Assembly: GCA_023228875.1 (NCBI GenBank)
Contig: JALOAG010000006.1
Coordinates: forward strand, 62,001 to 126,000
Length of the DNA: 64,000 nucleotides
Origin: Bacteroidia bacterium
GTDB taxonomy: Bacteria > Bacteroidota > Bacteroidia > NS11-12g > UBA955
Direction: 5' to 3'
Numbering within the stretch: the stretch's first letter is position 1; each line of letters starts with the position of its first letter. A program made the position numbers and the translations under genes. The notes under the pieces are model-generated. The model was not told the DNA's origin. It searched no databases and saw only the letters and a program-made list of their open reading frames with translations. Shown one piece after another: positions 16,429 to 25,280 of the stretch.

Positions 16429-17694
16429 CTAACTAATTAAACCAAGAATCTGTTTCACACTATCCTTGTTGGGCAACAACGAATATAACTTGACTTGATA
16501 GTCATGTTTAATTTTTAAGATTAAAAATAGAAACTGAGCACAGTAGCCACACACTACACCTAATACAAAACCGTTTACTCCAAAATAATGAGACAATATC
16601 ATAAATCCTGCAAATCCAACTAAAGCACCTATTGCATTGGCTACAATAAGCACAACAAATCGGTTAGCCGCATGATAAAAATGGCTGATAATTGATGATA
16701 TGGACTGTAGAAGCACCATTGGCGAGAACAACAGAAACATGGTTCCAAGTCCTGCAAACTCTTTCTTTAATAACCAAATCCAAAATTCGTCAGGAATGAA
16801 AATAAGTACCAACACGACCGGAATAACACAGAGCAAGGAAAGACGTGCATATTTGAGTACATCAGGTATGTCATCTGCGGGATTTTTAGAATGAATAATT
16901 TTAGCATGTAAAATCTGACCCAATGAAGCTGCAATAATCAACACCCCCTCACCTAATACCACCACATTTGAAAAAACTCCTAAGTTTTCCATTCCAAATA
17001 GCAAAGGCATGAGAAAAAACGGCAGTCTGGTTGCAATAAATTGTATCAGATGCCCTGATTGTGAAAGTGCTCCATTTTTAAAAATTACCTTGCTTAGTTC
17101 TTTACTTCCTTTGGGTTTAATTGAACAATCTGCAAAAAGTTTGAGTCGCATAAAAGTAAACAAATCTGCAAGTAACCAAGCAGCTAATAAACACAGAAAA
17201 TACTCCCTCACGCCAATATTACTTACTCCTTTTACTAAAGCAAAAACTGCAAAACCGGTAATCGATAAAAAGGGAACTAACGCAAATGCATAATTTCTTG
17301 CGTTGAGTTTACCTTTACCTATCAAAATTGCGCCATGTGTATTAAACACTCCCATTAACAAAAGAGCAATAGGAATAACAATAGAGTATGCACTTTGGTT
17401 TAAAGGAAAAATAAGGTAGAATAACAACACAAAGCATGAAAGGAATACTACCCATTTTAATGCAAAAGCCCATAATTGCTTAGCCGGATACTTTGCACTC
17501 AAATTTATCAAAGCGCTTCCGGTAACAAAATCACTGACAATCACCCAAGCACCAATCCAAGACAATAAAAAACTAATCTCTCCTCTAATCTCAGCACCCA
17601 ACCAACGTGAAGTCAGTACTACTGCCAAAACTCCACAGCAAACACCAATAGCTTTGGAAATAAATGAATGAATAACAAGGTTTTTTGCGGCCAA
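16429..17694 (-). CDS. Polysaccharide flippase (MOP superfamily, Wzx-like)
   Basis: A 421-residue integral membrane protein with about twelve hydrophobic helices, of the multidrug/oligosaccharidyl-lipid/polysaccharide exporter superfamily. The N-terminal SRWLGAEIRGEISFL and the late SIISHFYHAANRFVVL match Wzx/O-antigen translocases. It probably moves a lipid-linked glycan across the inner membrane. The start codon is TTG (17694-17692), supported by an AGGAG ribosome site 7 bases upstream, unusual in this window. No glycosyltransferase gene is adjacent. Confidence 0.8.
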   Translation of the reverse strand: MAAKNLVIHSFISKAIGVCCGVLAVVLTSRWLGAEIRGEISFLLSWIGAWVIVSDFVTGSALINLSAKYPAKQLWAFALKWVVFLSCFVLLFYLIFPLNQSAYSIVIPIALLLMGVFNTHGAILIGKGKLNARNYAFALVPFLSITGFAVFALVKGVSNIGVREYFLCLLAAWLLADLFTFMRLKLFADCSIKPKGSKELSKVIFKNGALSQSGHLIQFIATRLPFFLMPLLFGMENLGVFSNVVVLGEGVLIIAASLGQILHAKIIHSKNPADDIPDVLKYARLSLLCVIPVVLVLIFIPDEFWIWLLKKEFAGLGTMFLLFSPMVLLQSISSIISHFYHAANRFVVLIVANAIGALVGFAGFMILSHYFGVNGFVLGVVCGYCAQFLFLILKIKHDYQVKLYSLLPNKDSVKQILGLIS

Positions 17695-17701
17695 TACTGA
17701 A

Positions 17702-17706
17702 CTCCT
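17702..17706 (-). promoter_or_regulatory. Shine-Dalgarno AGGAG fixing the TTG start of the flippase
   Basis: AGGAG on the minus strand, 7 bases before TTG at 17694. Strong Shine-Dalgarno sites are otherwise rare here, and this one decides an uncommon start codon. Confidence 0.6.
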
Positions 17707-17772
17707 CTTATGCGAGTGCCAAATAAATGTATGTTTTGTTATGATACAAAAAATATTGCTGTTAAATCATTC

Positions 17773-17780
17773 TATCTTTG
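17773..17780 (+). promoter_or_regulatory. -7 promoter element for the inositol monophosphatase gene
   Basis: TATCTTTG followed by CC, only 4 bases before the ATG at 17785. It makes the mRNA nearly leaderless and excludes the upstream in-frame ATG at 17710. Confidence 0.55.
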
Positions 17781-17784
17781 CCAC

Positions 17785-18588
17785 ATGCAGTTACAAGAGA
17801 TTCTGAAAGATGTGAAATCGGTTGCTTTAGAAGTTGGAACATTCATAGAGAATGAGCGAAAAAACTTTGATAGCAATATTGTACAAGAAAAGAGTCCCAA
17901 TCAATTGGTGAGTTATGTAGATATTGAGGCAGAAAAGCAAATCATACAAGGCTTATCAGCCATTCTTCCGCAAGCAGGATTTATTGGAGAGGAAGCTACA
18001 CATAATTCCGAACAAAAGGAATACACATGGGTCATTGACCCTTTAGATGGTACAACCAATTTCGTACACAATCTTCCTGTGTTTTGTATCAGTATCGGCC
18101 TATTGCATCAAAACAAACCCATCTTAGGCGTAATATATGAACCGAATCGCAAAGAGTTGTTTTATGCTTCTGAAAATAGCGGTGCTTTCCTTAACAACCG
18201 CAATATCCGTGTTACACAAACTGAAACCCTTCAACGCACTTTACTTGCAACGGGTTTCCCTTATTATGATTTTGACAAAGTCAGAGCATTTTTAAACGTG
18301 TTGGATTATTTGATGAAAAACACTAGAGGTCTCAGAAGAATGGGGTCAGCAGCCGTTGATTTAGCCTATACGGCTTGTGGTCGTTTTGACGGTTTCTTTG
18401 AATACGGATTGAGTCCTTGGGATGTTGCAGCAGGTGCTTGTATTGTGAAGGAAGCAGGAGGCATTGTTTGTGATTTTAGAAATGGAAATGATTTTTTGTT
18501 TGGCAAAGAAATTATTGCATGCAATACTCAGATAGCACTATCGCTTGTACCCTTTATTTCAAAACAATTTCATCCTACAAACGATTAA
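17785..18588 (+). CDS. Inositol monophosphatase family protein
   Basis: A 267-residue Mg-dependent sugar phosphatase of the IMPase/SuhB family. Both family signatures are present: DPLDGTTNFVHNLPVF in the first half and SPWDVAAGACIVKEAGG in the second, plus GEEATH with its metal-binding glutamate. The start chosen (MQLQEILKD) begins just after a -7 element and matches the usual family N-terminus; the frame extends 25 codons upstream without support. Substrate could be inositol-1-phosphate or another phosphoester such as 3'-phosphoadenosine phosphate. Confidence 0.93.
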   Translation: MQLQEILKDVKSVALEVGTFIENERKNFDSNIVQEKSPNQLVSYVDIEAEKQIIQGLSAILPQAGFIGEEATHNSEQKEYTWVIDPLDGTTNFVHNLPVFCISIGLLHQNKPILGVIYEPNRKELFYASENSGAFLNNRNIRVTQTETLQRTLLATGFPYYDFDKVRAFLNVLDYLMKNTRGLRRMGSAAVDLAYTACGRFDGFFEYGLSPWDVAAGACIVKEAGGIVCDFRNGNDFLFGKEIIACNTQIALSLVPFISKQFHPTND

Positions 18589-18602
18589 ACACAAAAAGGT
18601 AA

Positions 18603-19502
18603 TTATTCATTTTTAATAATAAAACTCCTTTCGCTAAAAGCAGGCAAGGCAGGAGCAGCTTCATAGAAATGTTCAATCATATCCTTTGAATCCATTAATC
18701 CCAAACTGTATAGTACAGGCACAAAGTGATCAGGTGTGGGGGCTGCCAACTTTCCTAACTTATTACTGCTTTCATAATTGATGATTGACTCAACATCTCT
18801 TTTGTCAATTTTATCTTTTATCCAAAGGTCATACTCAATCTCCCAGCCATAAGGGCTTGCATCGTTTGATTGCATTTTTTGACCCGCTAATCGCAAATTG
18901 TGAATCAAAGCACCACTGCCGATAATCAAAACTCCTTTATCACGCAAGGACTTCAGCTCTTTACCTAACTCATAATGATATTGAGGATTGGCATAATAGT
19001 CAATGCTTAGTTCAAACACCGGCACATCAGCCTCCGGAAATAAATGCATTAGCATGGGCCACGCACCATGATCCAAACCCCAATCTGTGGTTTCTACAAT
19101 CGAAGGTACGATTGACTTGAGTTCTTTGGCAAGCCCCGGTGCTCCTTGTGCTTGGTAATAAACTTTGTAATACTCTTCAGGAAAACCGTAGTAATCAAAG
19201 ATTTGTTGCTGTTCTTGTGCAATGTTCACATAGGTTCCCTTAGTACACCAATGAGCAGATACTACCACTGCCGCTTTTACGTCATAATCTTTCTTTAATT
19301 CCTTGCCTAACTCATAGAGTTTTTGCCAAAATGGTCTTTGCTCTCTGGTGAGTGGAATATCAAATGGATTGCCATGCGAAGTAAACAATACAGGCATCCG
19401 TTTACTCTGTTTAGGTAGCCCGTCTGTAAATGCTTTTAAATTTCCTAATGTGCCCATAGCCAATAGTCCTGCAATTGTACTTAAAAACTCTTTCCTTTGC
19501 AT
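18603..19502 (-). CDS. Class III extradiol dioxygenase, YgiD/DODA type
   Basis: A 299-residue member of the 4,5-DOPA extradiol dioxygenase family. Metal ligands are visible in TSHGNPF near the mature N-terminus, VVSAHWCT, and LDHGAWPML; the segment SPYGWEIEYDLWIKDKI and the C-terminal DHFVPVLYSLG are also typical. A hydrophobic leader with RKEFL before it resembles a Tat-like signal with lysine in place of one arginine, so export is possible. The start is ATG 19502; the TTG at 19511 lies inside the -7 element. The natural substrate is unknown; related enzymes act on catecholic compounds. Confidence 0.87.
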   Translation of the reverse strand: MQRKEFLSTIAGLLAMGTLGNLKAFTDGLPKQSKRMPVLFTSHGNPFDIPLTREQRPFWQKLYELGKELKKDYDVKAAVVVSAHWCTKGTYVNIAQEQQQIFDYYGFPEEYYKVYYQAQGAPGLAKELKSIVPSIVETTDWGLDHGAWPMLMHLFPEADVPVFELSIDYYANPQYHYELGKELKSLRDKGVLIIGSGALIHNLRLAGQKMQSNDASPYGWEIEYDLWIKDKIDKRDVESIINYESSNKLGKLAAPTPDHFVPVLYSLGLMDSKDMIEHFYEAAPALPAFSERSFIIKNE

Positions 19503-19508
19503 AAGAAA

Positions 19509-19516
19509 CAAAAATA
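19509..19516 (-). promoter_or_regulatory. -7 promoter element for the YgiD-like gene
   Basis: TATTTTTG on the minus strand, 6 bases before the ATG at 19502. Confidence 0.45.
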
Positions 19517-19596
19517 TAAAGAATTACACTTTCATTGATTCTCCTAATAGCAATGTTTGTCTAAAACCTTAAAATTTCGTCAAAATACGATTGCCT

Positions 19597-20016
19597 CTAT
19601 TGCCTAATCCAAGTCTGAGTTCTACCTAATAGCGAAAAACCGATATACCCTCTGATTTCTAAGTTTCCTTTTTTATTGATTTTTGCTTCGCAACTATACG
19701 TCTTCCCTGTTTTAGGGTCTGTAATATTTCCATCAACCCATTCATTCCCTTTCTTTACAAGTCCTTCCACTATTTCAAGACCAATCAAGGGTTGATTTTT
19801 CTTGCTTCCGCTACATTCAACACATTTGTCATGCTTTGGTTTGATAAGCAGTTCAACAATTTTACCATAATATTTTCCATCACTCTTTTTGTATATTTCA
19901 ACAATTGATTTTGCTTTTCCTGTTTCATCATCAATGGTTTTCCACTTTCCTTCAATCGTAGGTGAGTTTACAGAAAAGAGAATGGATAAAATTGCGAATA
20001 GTATTGTATAATTCAT
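19597..20016 (-). CDS. DUF2147 family secreted protein
   Basis: A 139-residue protein with a short signal peptide and a DUF2147 domain: EGKWKTIDDETGKAKSIVEI at the start, then the Cys-x-x-Cys pair in DKCVECSG, DPKTGKTYSCEAKI and the ending GRTQTWIRQ. The fold is lipocalin-like; the function of the family is unknown. It stands alone between the dioxygenase and NUDIX genes on the same strand, with a variant -7 element 21 bases upstream. Confidence 0.85.
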   Translation of the reverse strand: MNYTILFAILSILFSVNSPTIEGKWKTIDDETGKAKSIVEIYKKSDGKYYGKIVELLIKPKHDKCVECSGSKKNQPLIGLEIVEGLVKKGNEWVDGNITDPKTGKTYSCEAKINKKGNLEIRGYIGFSLLGRTQTWIRQ

Positions 20017-20037
20017 AGCTTTTTTATTTGGTAAATG

Positions 20038-20045
20038 CGAAGATA
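20038..20045 (-). promoter_or_regulatory. Variant -7 element (TATCTTCG) for the DUF2147 gene
   Basis: TATCTTCG followed by C on the minus strand, differing from TAnnTTTG only at the seventh base; 21 bases before the ATG. Confidence 0.35.
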
Positions 20046-20097
20046 AGAGAATAACTCAATAATCGAATAGGAAGAAAAATCGAATGACAAAATTCTT

Positions 20098-20562
20098 TTA
20101 AGAGTGATGCTGTTGCTTGTATTTTAACCAATCTTCGTGTAATTTCCCTCCAACTAATTTATCTATTGGAAATGTAAACAAATCTTCAGTTATGTCAGAC
20201 CATTTAACCCAACGATATCGCTCCTGTTCATTGTAAAAAGGATTCGTATATGGCTCAAATTGTAAATTGTTTTCTTGAGCGTAATGAATCTTAAAATAAA
20301 CACTAATAATCTGGTCTGTTTCTAACCAAGCAGATTGAACAAAAAAGTCGGTAATGTAAAACAATTCATGTACTGTAATCTCCAAATTCAACTCCTCTTT
20401 AAACTCCCTTTTTAAACAATCTTGCAATCCTTCGCCCCACTCTAACCCACCTCCGGGAAATTTTGTAAAAAACTTATTCCAACGAAATTCATCACTCACA
20501 AGTATTTCATTGTTGTCATTGAACAAAATACCATAAACACGAATGTTAAATCGCTTGTTCAT
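20098..20562 (-). CDS. NUDIX hydrolase
   Basis: A 154-residue NUDIX domain protein that hydrolyses a nucleoside diphosphate linked to another group. The Nudix box is complete: G38, E44, R52-E53 and E56-E57 within FPGGGLEWGEGLQD and REFKEEL. Its start overlaps the end of hutH by 17 bases, making it the third gene of the hisS-hutH-NUDIX operon. The substrate cannot be told from sequence. Confidence 0.9.
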   Translation of the reverse strand: MNKRFNIRVYGILFNDNNEILVSDEFRWNKFFTKFPGGGLEWGEGLQDCLKREFKEELNLEITVHELFYITDFFVQSAWLETDQIISVYFKIHYAQENNLQFEPYTNPFYNEQERYRWVKWSDITEDLFTFPIDKLVGGKLHEDWLKYKQQHHS

Positions 20563-22027
20563 TCAAAAACTTTTCAGCATTTTTAATATCGCTATGTAGC
20601 AATGTATCTTTGTCTCTGAATGGCACAACCCTTCTGAATGAATCAAAAATCCCTTTGAGTTTTGCAGATGTTTTTTCAGTTCCTCGAAAGTCCAGCGCTT
20701 GACATGCACACAACATCTCGATTGCAAGAACAGTTTGTAAGTTCTTAGTAATTTTATAGAGTTTTGTTGCAGCATTCGCACCCATACTCACATGATCTTC
20801 TTGACCATTGCTGCTGACAATACTATCAACAGACGCGGGGGTTGCCAATATTTTGTTCTGACTTACAATTGATGCCGCAGTATATTGTGCAATCATATAA
20901 CCACTGTTCAAGCCTGCATTGGGTATTAGGAAAAGTGGCAATCCGCGCTCCCCTGAAATCAACTTATATATTCGCCTTTCACTGATGGATGCCAATTCTG
21001 ATGCTGCTATTGCAGAAAAGTCAAGTTGAAACGCCAATATCTCTCCATGAAAATTACCCGCACTTAAAATTTTATCCTCATCAGGAAAAACATTGGGGTT
21101 GTCTGTAACTGCATTTATTTCTGTCTCAACAATGTCTATTGCTTGCTGCAATACCTGCTTACATGCTCCATGCACCTGTGGGATACAACGAAATGAATAA
21201 GGATCTTGAACATGTTGTTTAAGCTGCTTTGCAATTTCAGAATCTTTTCTTAATGCAGTAATTGTTTGAGCCGTTTCAATCTGACCTCTGTGAGGGCGAA
21301 TGGAATGAGATTCAGGTGCAAAAGGTTCTTCTCTTCCATCAAAAGCTTCAATTGACAATGCAGCTATGATATCTGCCCATTTACTTAATTTACTCAATTC
21401 ACTCAAACACCACACTCCAAAAGCACTCATAAACTGCGTACCATTAATTAATGCCAACCCTTCTTTCTCTCCCAACTCAACGGGCTTCAATCCTGTATTA
21501 GCCAAAAACTCAGCTCCGGTCATAGTTCGCCCTTGATGTCTTACCCACCCTTCGCCAAATATTGGAAGACACAAATGGGATAAAGGTGCCAGATCTCCTG
21601 ATGCCCCCAATGAACCTTGTTCATAGACTATCGGAAAGTAATTGTTATTATACAATGCTGCTAATTGTTCAACAGTGGACAGATTAACACCTGAATACCC
21701 TTTGGCTAATGATTGCACTTTGAGCACAAGCATGATTTTAACAATCTCTTCTTCAATTTCATCTCCTGTTCCGCAAGCATGCGAACGCAATAAATTGTAC
21801 TGAAGGTTACACATGTCAGCAGGAGGTATGATATGATTACACAGTGAGCCAAATCCGGTATTGATACCATAGATTGGTTCTTTTGAAGTTTTAATTTTAT
21901 CTTCAAGAAACATTCTGCAAGTCACTATACTATCCTTAGCATTTTCGCTTAATGACAATTGCTCATTACCCTGTACCAACTTCCTGACTTGGTCAATCGT
22001 GATATTTGATTTTGGCTCTATTCTCAT
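20546..22027 (-). CDS. hutH: Histidine ammonia-lyase
   Basis: Deaminates L-histidine to urocanate. The 493-residue protein has the autocatalytic MIO triad Ala142-Ser143-Gly144 in GSLGASGDLAP. The substrate-selectivity pair is Ser82-His83 (LLRSHACG), the arrangement of histidine lyases, not the HL or FL of tyrosine and phenylalanine lyases. FLIPNAGLNSGYM and the QEDHVSMG segment are further family signatures. The start overlaps the hisS stop (TAATG). The other histidine-utilisation genes (hutU, hutI, hutG) are not present, so urocanate would have to be used by enzymes encoded elsewhere. Confidence 0.95.
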   Translation of the reverse strand: MRIEPKSNITIDQVRKLVQGNEQLSLSENAKDSIVTCRMFLEDKIKTSKEPIYGINTGFGSLCNHIIPPADMCNLQYNLLRSHACGTGDEIEEEIVKIMLVLKVQSLAKGYSGVNLSTVEQLAALYNNNYFPIVYEQGSLGASGDLAPLSHLCLPIFGEGWVRHQGRTMTGAEFLANTGLKPVELGEKEGLALINGTQFMSAFGVWCLSELSKLSKWADIIAALSIEAFDGREEPFAPESHSIRPHRGQIETAQTITALRKDSEIAKQLKQHVQDPYSFRCIPQVHGACKQVLQQAIDIVETEINAVTDNPNVFPDEDKILSAGNFHGEILAFQLDFSAIAASELASISERRIYKLISGERGLPLFLIPNAGLNSGYMIAQYTAASIVSQNKILATPASVDSIVSSNGQEDHVSMGANAATKLYKITKNLQTVLAIEMLCACQALDFRGTEKTSAKLKGIFDSFRRVVPFRDKDTLLHSDIKNAEKFLNEQAI

Positions 22028-23403
22028 TACTTCACTGTATTAATAAATTCGTCAATAGATAAGGTTTGCTGATTGCCGCTCAAAAGATTCTTCAGCGTTA
22101 TCTGATTCTCTAGCATTTCATTTTCCCCGACAATTGCAACAGATTGAATTTGTTCTGCATTTGCATAATCCAACTGCTTTTTCAACTTACTTGGCTCCGG
22201 ATAAACTTTGCAGCTCACTCCTTTGCTTCTCAGCATCTCCGCTACTTTGATACAATAAGAAACAGCTTCGAAACTCATTCCACAAAACAAAACCTTACAA
22301 TTCGCTTCATTGCCAGTCGGGAAAAGTTGTAAAGCTTCCATCAAATCATAAATTCTATCCGCTCCGAAACTAATTCCCACTCCTGATATACCCGGCATGT
22401 CAAAAATACCCGTTAGGTTGTCATATCTGCCTCCGGCTGCAATACTGCCAATACCGCTGTTTGGCACTTTCACTTCAATGATACATCCTGTATAATAGCT
22501 TAACCCTCTTGCTAAAGTTCCATCAAACAGTACATTTTTGCTAAATCCACTTGCGGTTAAATACTTTAGAAGTTCCTCCAATTCCACCAGACCTTGCAAA
22601 CCTATTGTGCTATTGGACAACAATGCTTTCCATTGAGCAATGCTTTCGGTTGAAAGTGCAGAAGAAATCAAAAATTGCTCAGCAATTTGAATTTGAGTAT
22701 CTGCAAAACCTCGTTCTTTGAATTCATTTAAAACACCCTCCTTGCCTATTTTATCAAATTTGTCCAGCGCGACTGTAAACTGAGAAAACTTATCTGGAGC
22801 ACCTATCACTTCTGCTACTCCTTCTAGCACTTTGCGATTATTAAGATGAATGACATAGCCTTGAATGCCTAACTTCTCAAATGCCCTATGAAATATAGCA
22901 ACCAAATCCGCCTCCGAAGTCAGACTGTCTGTACCAATAATATCAGCATCACATTGCCAAAACTCTCTATATCTGCCTTTTTGAGGTCTGTCAGCCCGCC
23001 AAACCGGTTGCATCTGATAGCGTCTGAAAGGGAATTTTACTAAATGCCTGTTCATACTAACATATCTTGCAAAAGGAACAGTTAAATCATATCGTAGTCC
23101 GCGACTTGCCAGTATTGGTAAAGTTTTTTTGGATGTTAAACTTCCTATTGATGTACTTTCTCCAAAGGATTTATTGACATTACCCCAAAAATCACCACTG
23201 TCTAAAATCTTAAATAACAGTTGGTCGCCCTCATCTCCATACTTGCCGGTCAATGTTTCAATATTTTCTAATGCAGGAGTTTCAATTGCATGAAATCCAT
23301 AGAGTTGAAACACCTTTTCAATGGTATTAAAAATGAATTTTCTCTTTTTCATTTCTTCAATACCGAAATCTCTCGTTCCTTTTGCCAATGACACTTTTCC
23401 CAT
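22027..23403 (-). CDS. hisS: Histidine--tRNA ligase
   Basis: Class II aminoacyl-tRNA synthetase charging tRNA-His; about 458 residues. Motif 2 is seen in QMQPVWRADRPQKGRYREFWQ, the histidine-binding loop in FDGTLARGLSYYTG, and the anticodon-binding domain covers the last 95 residues. The start MGKVSLAKGTRDFG is the usual family N-terminus; the longer frame to 23445 crosses a -7 element at 23433-23440. It shares one base with the hutH start, coupling a histidine-charging and a histidine-degrading enzyme in one message. Confidence 0.95.
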   Translation of the reverse strand: MGKVSLAKGTRDFGIEEMKKRKFIFNTIEKVFQLYGFHAIETPALENIETLTGKYGDEGDQLLFKILDSGDFWGNVNKSFGESTSIGSLTSKKTLPILASRGLRYDLTVPFARYVSMNRHLVKFPFRRYQMQPVWRADRPQKGRYREFWQCDADIIGTDSLTSEADLVAIFHRAFEKLGIQGYVIHLNNRKVLEGVAEVIGAPDKFSQFTVALDKFDKIGKEGVLNEFKERGFADTQIQIAEQFLISSALSTESIAQWKALLSNSTIGLQGLVELEELLKYLTASGFSKNVLFDGTLARGLSYYTGCIIEVKVPNSGIGSIAAGGRYDNLTGIFDMPGISGVGISFGADRIYDLMEALQLFPTGNEANCKVLFCGMSFEAVSYCIKVAEMLRSKGVSCKVYPEPSKLKKQLDYANAEQIQSVAIVGENEMLENQITLKNLLSGNQQTLSIDEFINTVK

Positions 23404-23432
23404 TGATATATTCTTTGTTTGCTTAGAGTGTT

Positions 23433-23440
23433 CAAAAATA
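23433..23440 (-). promoter_or_regulatory. -7 promoter element for the hisS-hutH-NUDIX operon
   Basis: TATTTTTG on the minus strand, 29 bases before the hisS ATG at 23403. Confidence 0.4.
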
Positions 23441-23575
23441 GACAAAATTCACTCTTTTAACGGGTCACTTTCTTGAAGAATCTTCATTTCTTTTTCGACT
23501 CACACTGACACAAATACATCATTCAAAAACCAAAGAAAATATCTTTCCATCCTATCTAAATTCAAATTAAAGAAG

Positions 23576-23583
23576 TATGTTTG
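23576..23583 (+). promoter_or_regulatory. -7 promoter element for the tyrosine phenol-lyase gene
   Basis: TATGTTTG followed by CAG, giving a leader of about 55-60 bases, longer than for most genes here and containing the inverted repeat at 23593-23612. Confidence 0.5.
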
Positions 23584-23592
23584 CAGTCGTAA

Positions 23593-23612
23593 AAACTAAC
23601 GATTGTTAGTTT
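23593..23612 (+). promoter_or_regulatory. Inverted repeat in the tyrosine phenol-lyase leader
   Basis: Perfect 8-bp arms AAACTAAC and GTTAGTTT with a 4-base spacer GATT. It lies about 10 bases after the -7 element and could be a repressor operator (the TAACnnnnGTTA form is common for TetR-type sites) or an mRNA hairpin. Confidence 0.45.
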
Positions 23613-23646
23613 GAATTAATTATTAATCAAAATACAAAATAAACAA

Positions 23647-25029
23647 ATGAAATTTGAGAGAAGACCATGGGCAGAGCCCTACAAAATCAAAGTAGTTGAA
23701 CCTTTGAAAATGACAACACAATCTGATAGAGAGAAATTCATTAAAGAGGCTGGGTACAATACATTTTTGTTACGTTCAGAAGATGTTTACATAGACCTTT
23801 TAACCGACAGCGGAACCAATGCCATGAGTGACAACCAATGGGCAGGCATGATGCTCGGAGATGAAGCTTATGCAGGAAGCACCAACTACTACCATCTTGA
23901 AGCTAATGTTAGAAAATACTATGGTTACAAACATTTGGTGCCAACGCACCAAGGCAGAGGAGCAGAAAATTTACTTTCTCAATGTCTAATTAAGCCCGGT
24001 CAATATGTTCCCGGAAACATGTATTTCACAACCACCAGAGCCCACCAAGAATTGGCTGGCGGAACTTTTGTAGATGTTATTATTGATGAAGCACATGATT
24101 CTCAGATTCAACACCCATTCAAAGGAAACGTCAGCTTAGAAAAATTCAGCAATTTGATTGATAAAGTTGGGGCAATAAATATTGCTTACATCACGATTGG
24201 AGCAACAGTGAATATGGCAGGGGGACAACCCGTTTCTATGGCAAACATCAAGGCTGTTCATAAACTTGCACACCAACACGGAATTAAAGTGGTATTAGAT
24301 GCCACTCGCGCAATGGAAAACGCATATTTTATCCAGCAAAGAGAAGAAGGCTATCAAAACAAATCTGTTGCAGAAATTTTGAAAGAATTTGCATCTTATT
24401 CAGATGCTGCCACAATGAGCGGCAAGAAAGACCTTTTGGTCAATATTGGTGGATTTATTGCACTGAATGATGACGATGTCTTTGAAGAATTACGAAATAT
24501 GGTAGTTCTATATGAAGGCTTGCATACTTACGGAGGTTTAGCAGGGCGCGATATGGAGGCTATGGCAAGAGGTATGGAAGAAGCGATACAAGATGACCAC
24601 ATGAAAGCCCGTGTAGAACAAGTCGGTTATTTGGGGGAGTTATTAGACCATTACAACATCCCGACCGTAAAACCTTTTGGCGGACATGCTATTTTTCTTG
24701 ATGCAAAACGATTTTACCCACATATTCCTCAAACACAATATCCGGCTCAAACCTTAGCTGCAGAACTCTATGTAAATTCAGGTGTTCGTACCATGGAAAG
24801 AGGTGTAGTTTCTGCCGGCAGAAACAAGGAAACCGGAGAAGAATATTTTCCGGCATTAGAACTTGTACGACTTACCATTCCAAGAAGGGTTTATACTCAA
24901 GCCCACCTCGACATTACCGCATATTCCGTTGCAGAAGTGTTTGAAAATCGCAGTAAAGTAACAGGGTTAAAAATGATTTACGAACCCAAGTACCTTCGAT
25001 TCTTCCAAGCAAGATTCGAAAAACTCTAA
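23647..25029 (+). CDS. tpl: Tyrosine phenol-lyase (beta-tyrosinase)
   Basis: A PLP enzyme that cleaves L-tyrosine to phenol, pyruvate and ammonia, reversibly. The 460-residue sequence follows the Citrobacter enzyme closely with an offset of about 4. The PLP lysine is in MSGKKD, and LTDSGTNAMSD and THQGRGAENLL are shared with tryptophanase. The residues that separate the two enzymes favour the phenol-lyase: Thr128 in NMYFTTTR (Thr124 of Citrobacter) and Phe452 in YLRFFQARF (Phe448), where tryptophanases have Asp and His. It is monocistronic, with an inverted repeat in its leader and a strong terminator after it. No tyrosine transporter is adjacent. Confidence 0.9.
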   Translation: MKFERRPWAEPYKIKVVEPLKMTTQSDREKFIKEAGYNTFLLRSEDVYIDLLTDSGTNAMSDNQWAGMMLGDEAYAGSTNYYHLEANVRKYYGYKHLVPTHQGRGAENLLSQCLIKPGQYVPGNMYFTTTRAHQELAGGTFVDVIIDEAHDSQIQHPFKGNVSLEKFSNLIDKVGAINIAYITIGATVNMAGGQPVSMANIKAVHKLAHQHGIKVVLDATRAMENAYFIQQREEGYQNKSVAEILKEFASYSDAATMSGKKDLLVNIGGFIALNDDDVFEELRNMVVLYEGLHTYGGLAGRDMEAMARGMEEAIQDDHMKARVEQVGYLGELLDHYNIPTVKPFGGHAIFLDAKRFYPHIPQTQYPAQTLAAELYVNSGVRTMERGVVSAGRNKETGEEYFPALELVRLTIPRRVYTQAHLDITAYSVAEVFENRSKVTGLKMIYEPKYLRFFQARFEKL

Positions 25030-25100
25030 GTATTTAATAAACATTACATGTCATCAATCACGATTCATGTGTTAATACAACAATTCTTTAGAAAGAATAC

Positions 25101-25140
25101 AATCCGAGCTACTGTAAAGCAGCTCGGATTGCTTTTTTTA
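25101..25140 (+). terminator. Rho-independent terminator after tpl
   Basis: Arms AATCCGAGCT (25101-25110) and AGCTCGGATT (25121-25130) around a 10-base loop, followed by a T run at 25133-25139. Confidence 0.88.
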
Positions 25141-25161
25141 CTGAACAACAGTGTAACAGAA

Positions 25162-25191
25162 TTGTCTGTTTGGAAAGGGTGTTTATATTTG
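25162..25191 (+). promoter_or_regulatory. Promoter of the T9SS protein gene at 25281
   Basis: TTG (25162-25164), 19 bases, TATATTTG (25184-25191). The leader is then about 85 bases, the longest inferred in the window. Confidence 0.5.
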
Positions 25192-25280
25192 TGAGGGATT
25201 AACGTTTTGTTAGAACAACGATAGAACGTTATGCCTTTAATGAAAAATAAAGTAATATTGTAACTCTAAATTTAATTCTT

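Noticed and set aside
16423..16432. Palindrome TTAGCGCTAA at the junction of the BadF-type gene and the flippase
   Set aside because: It is formed by the two convergent stop codons and neighbouring bases; too short and without T runs to be a terminator.
16446..16462. TGTTTCAC resembling half of a parS site
   Set aside because: Only one half of the 16-bp palindrome is present, within the flippase coding sequence; the other half does not follow.
23647..25029. Tryptophanase as identity for the PLP lyase
   Set aside because: Thr128 and Phe452 correspond to Thr124 and Phe448 of tyrosine phenol-lyase; tryptophanases have Asp and His at these places.
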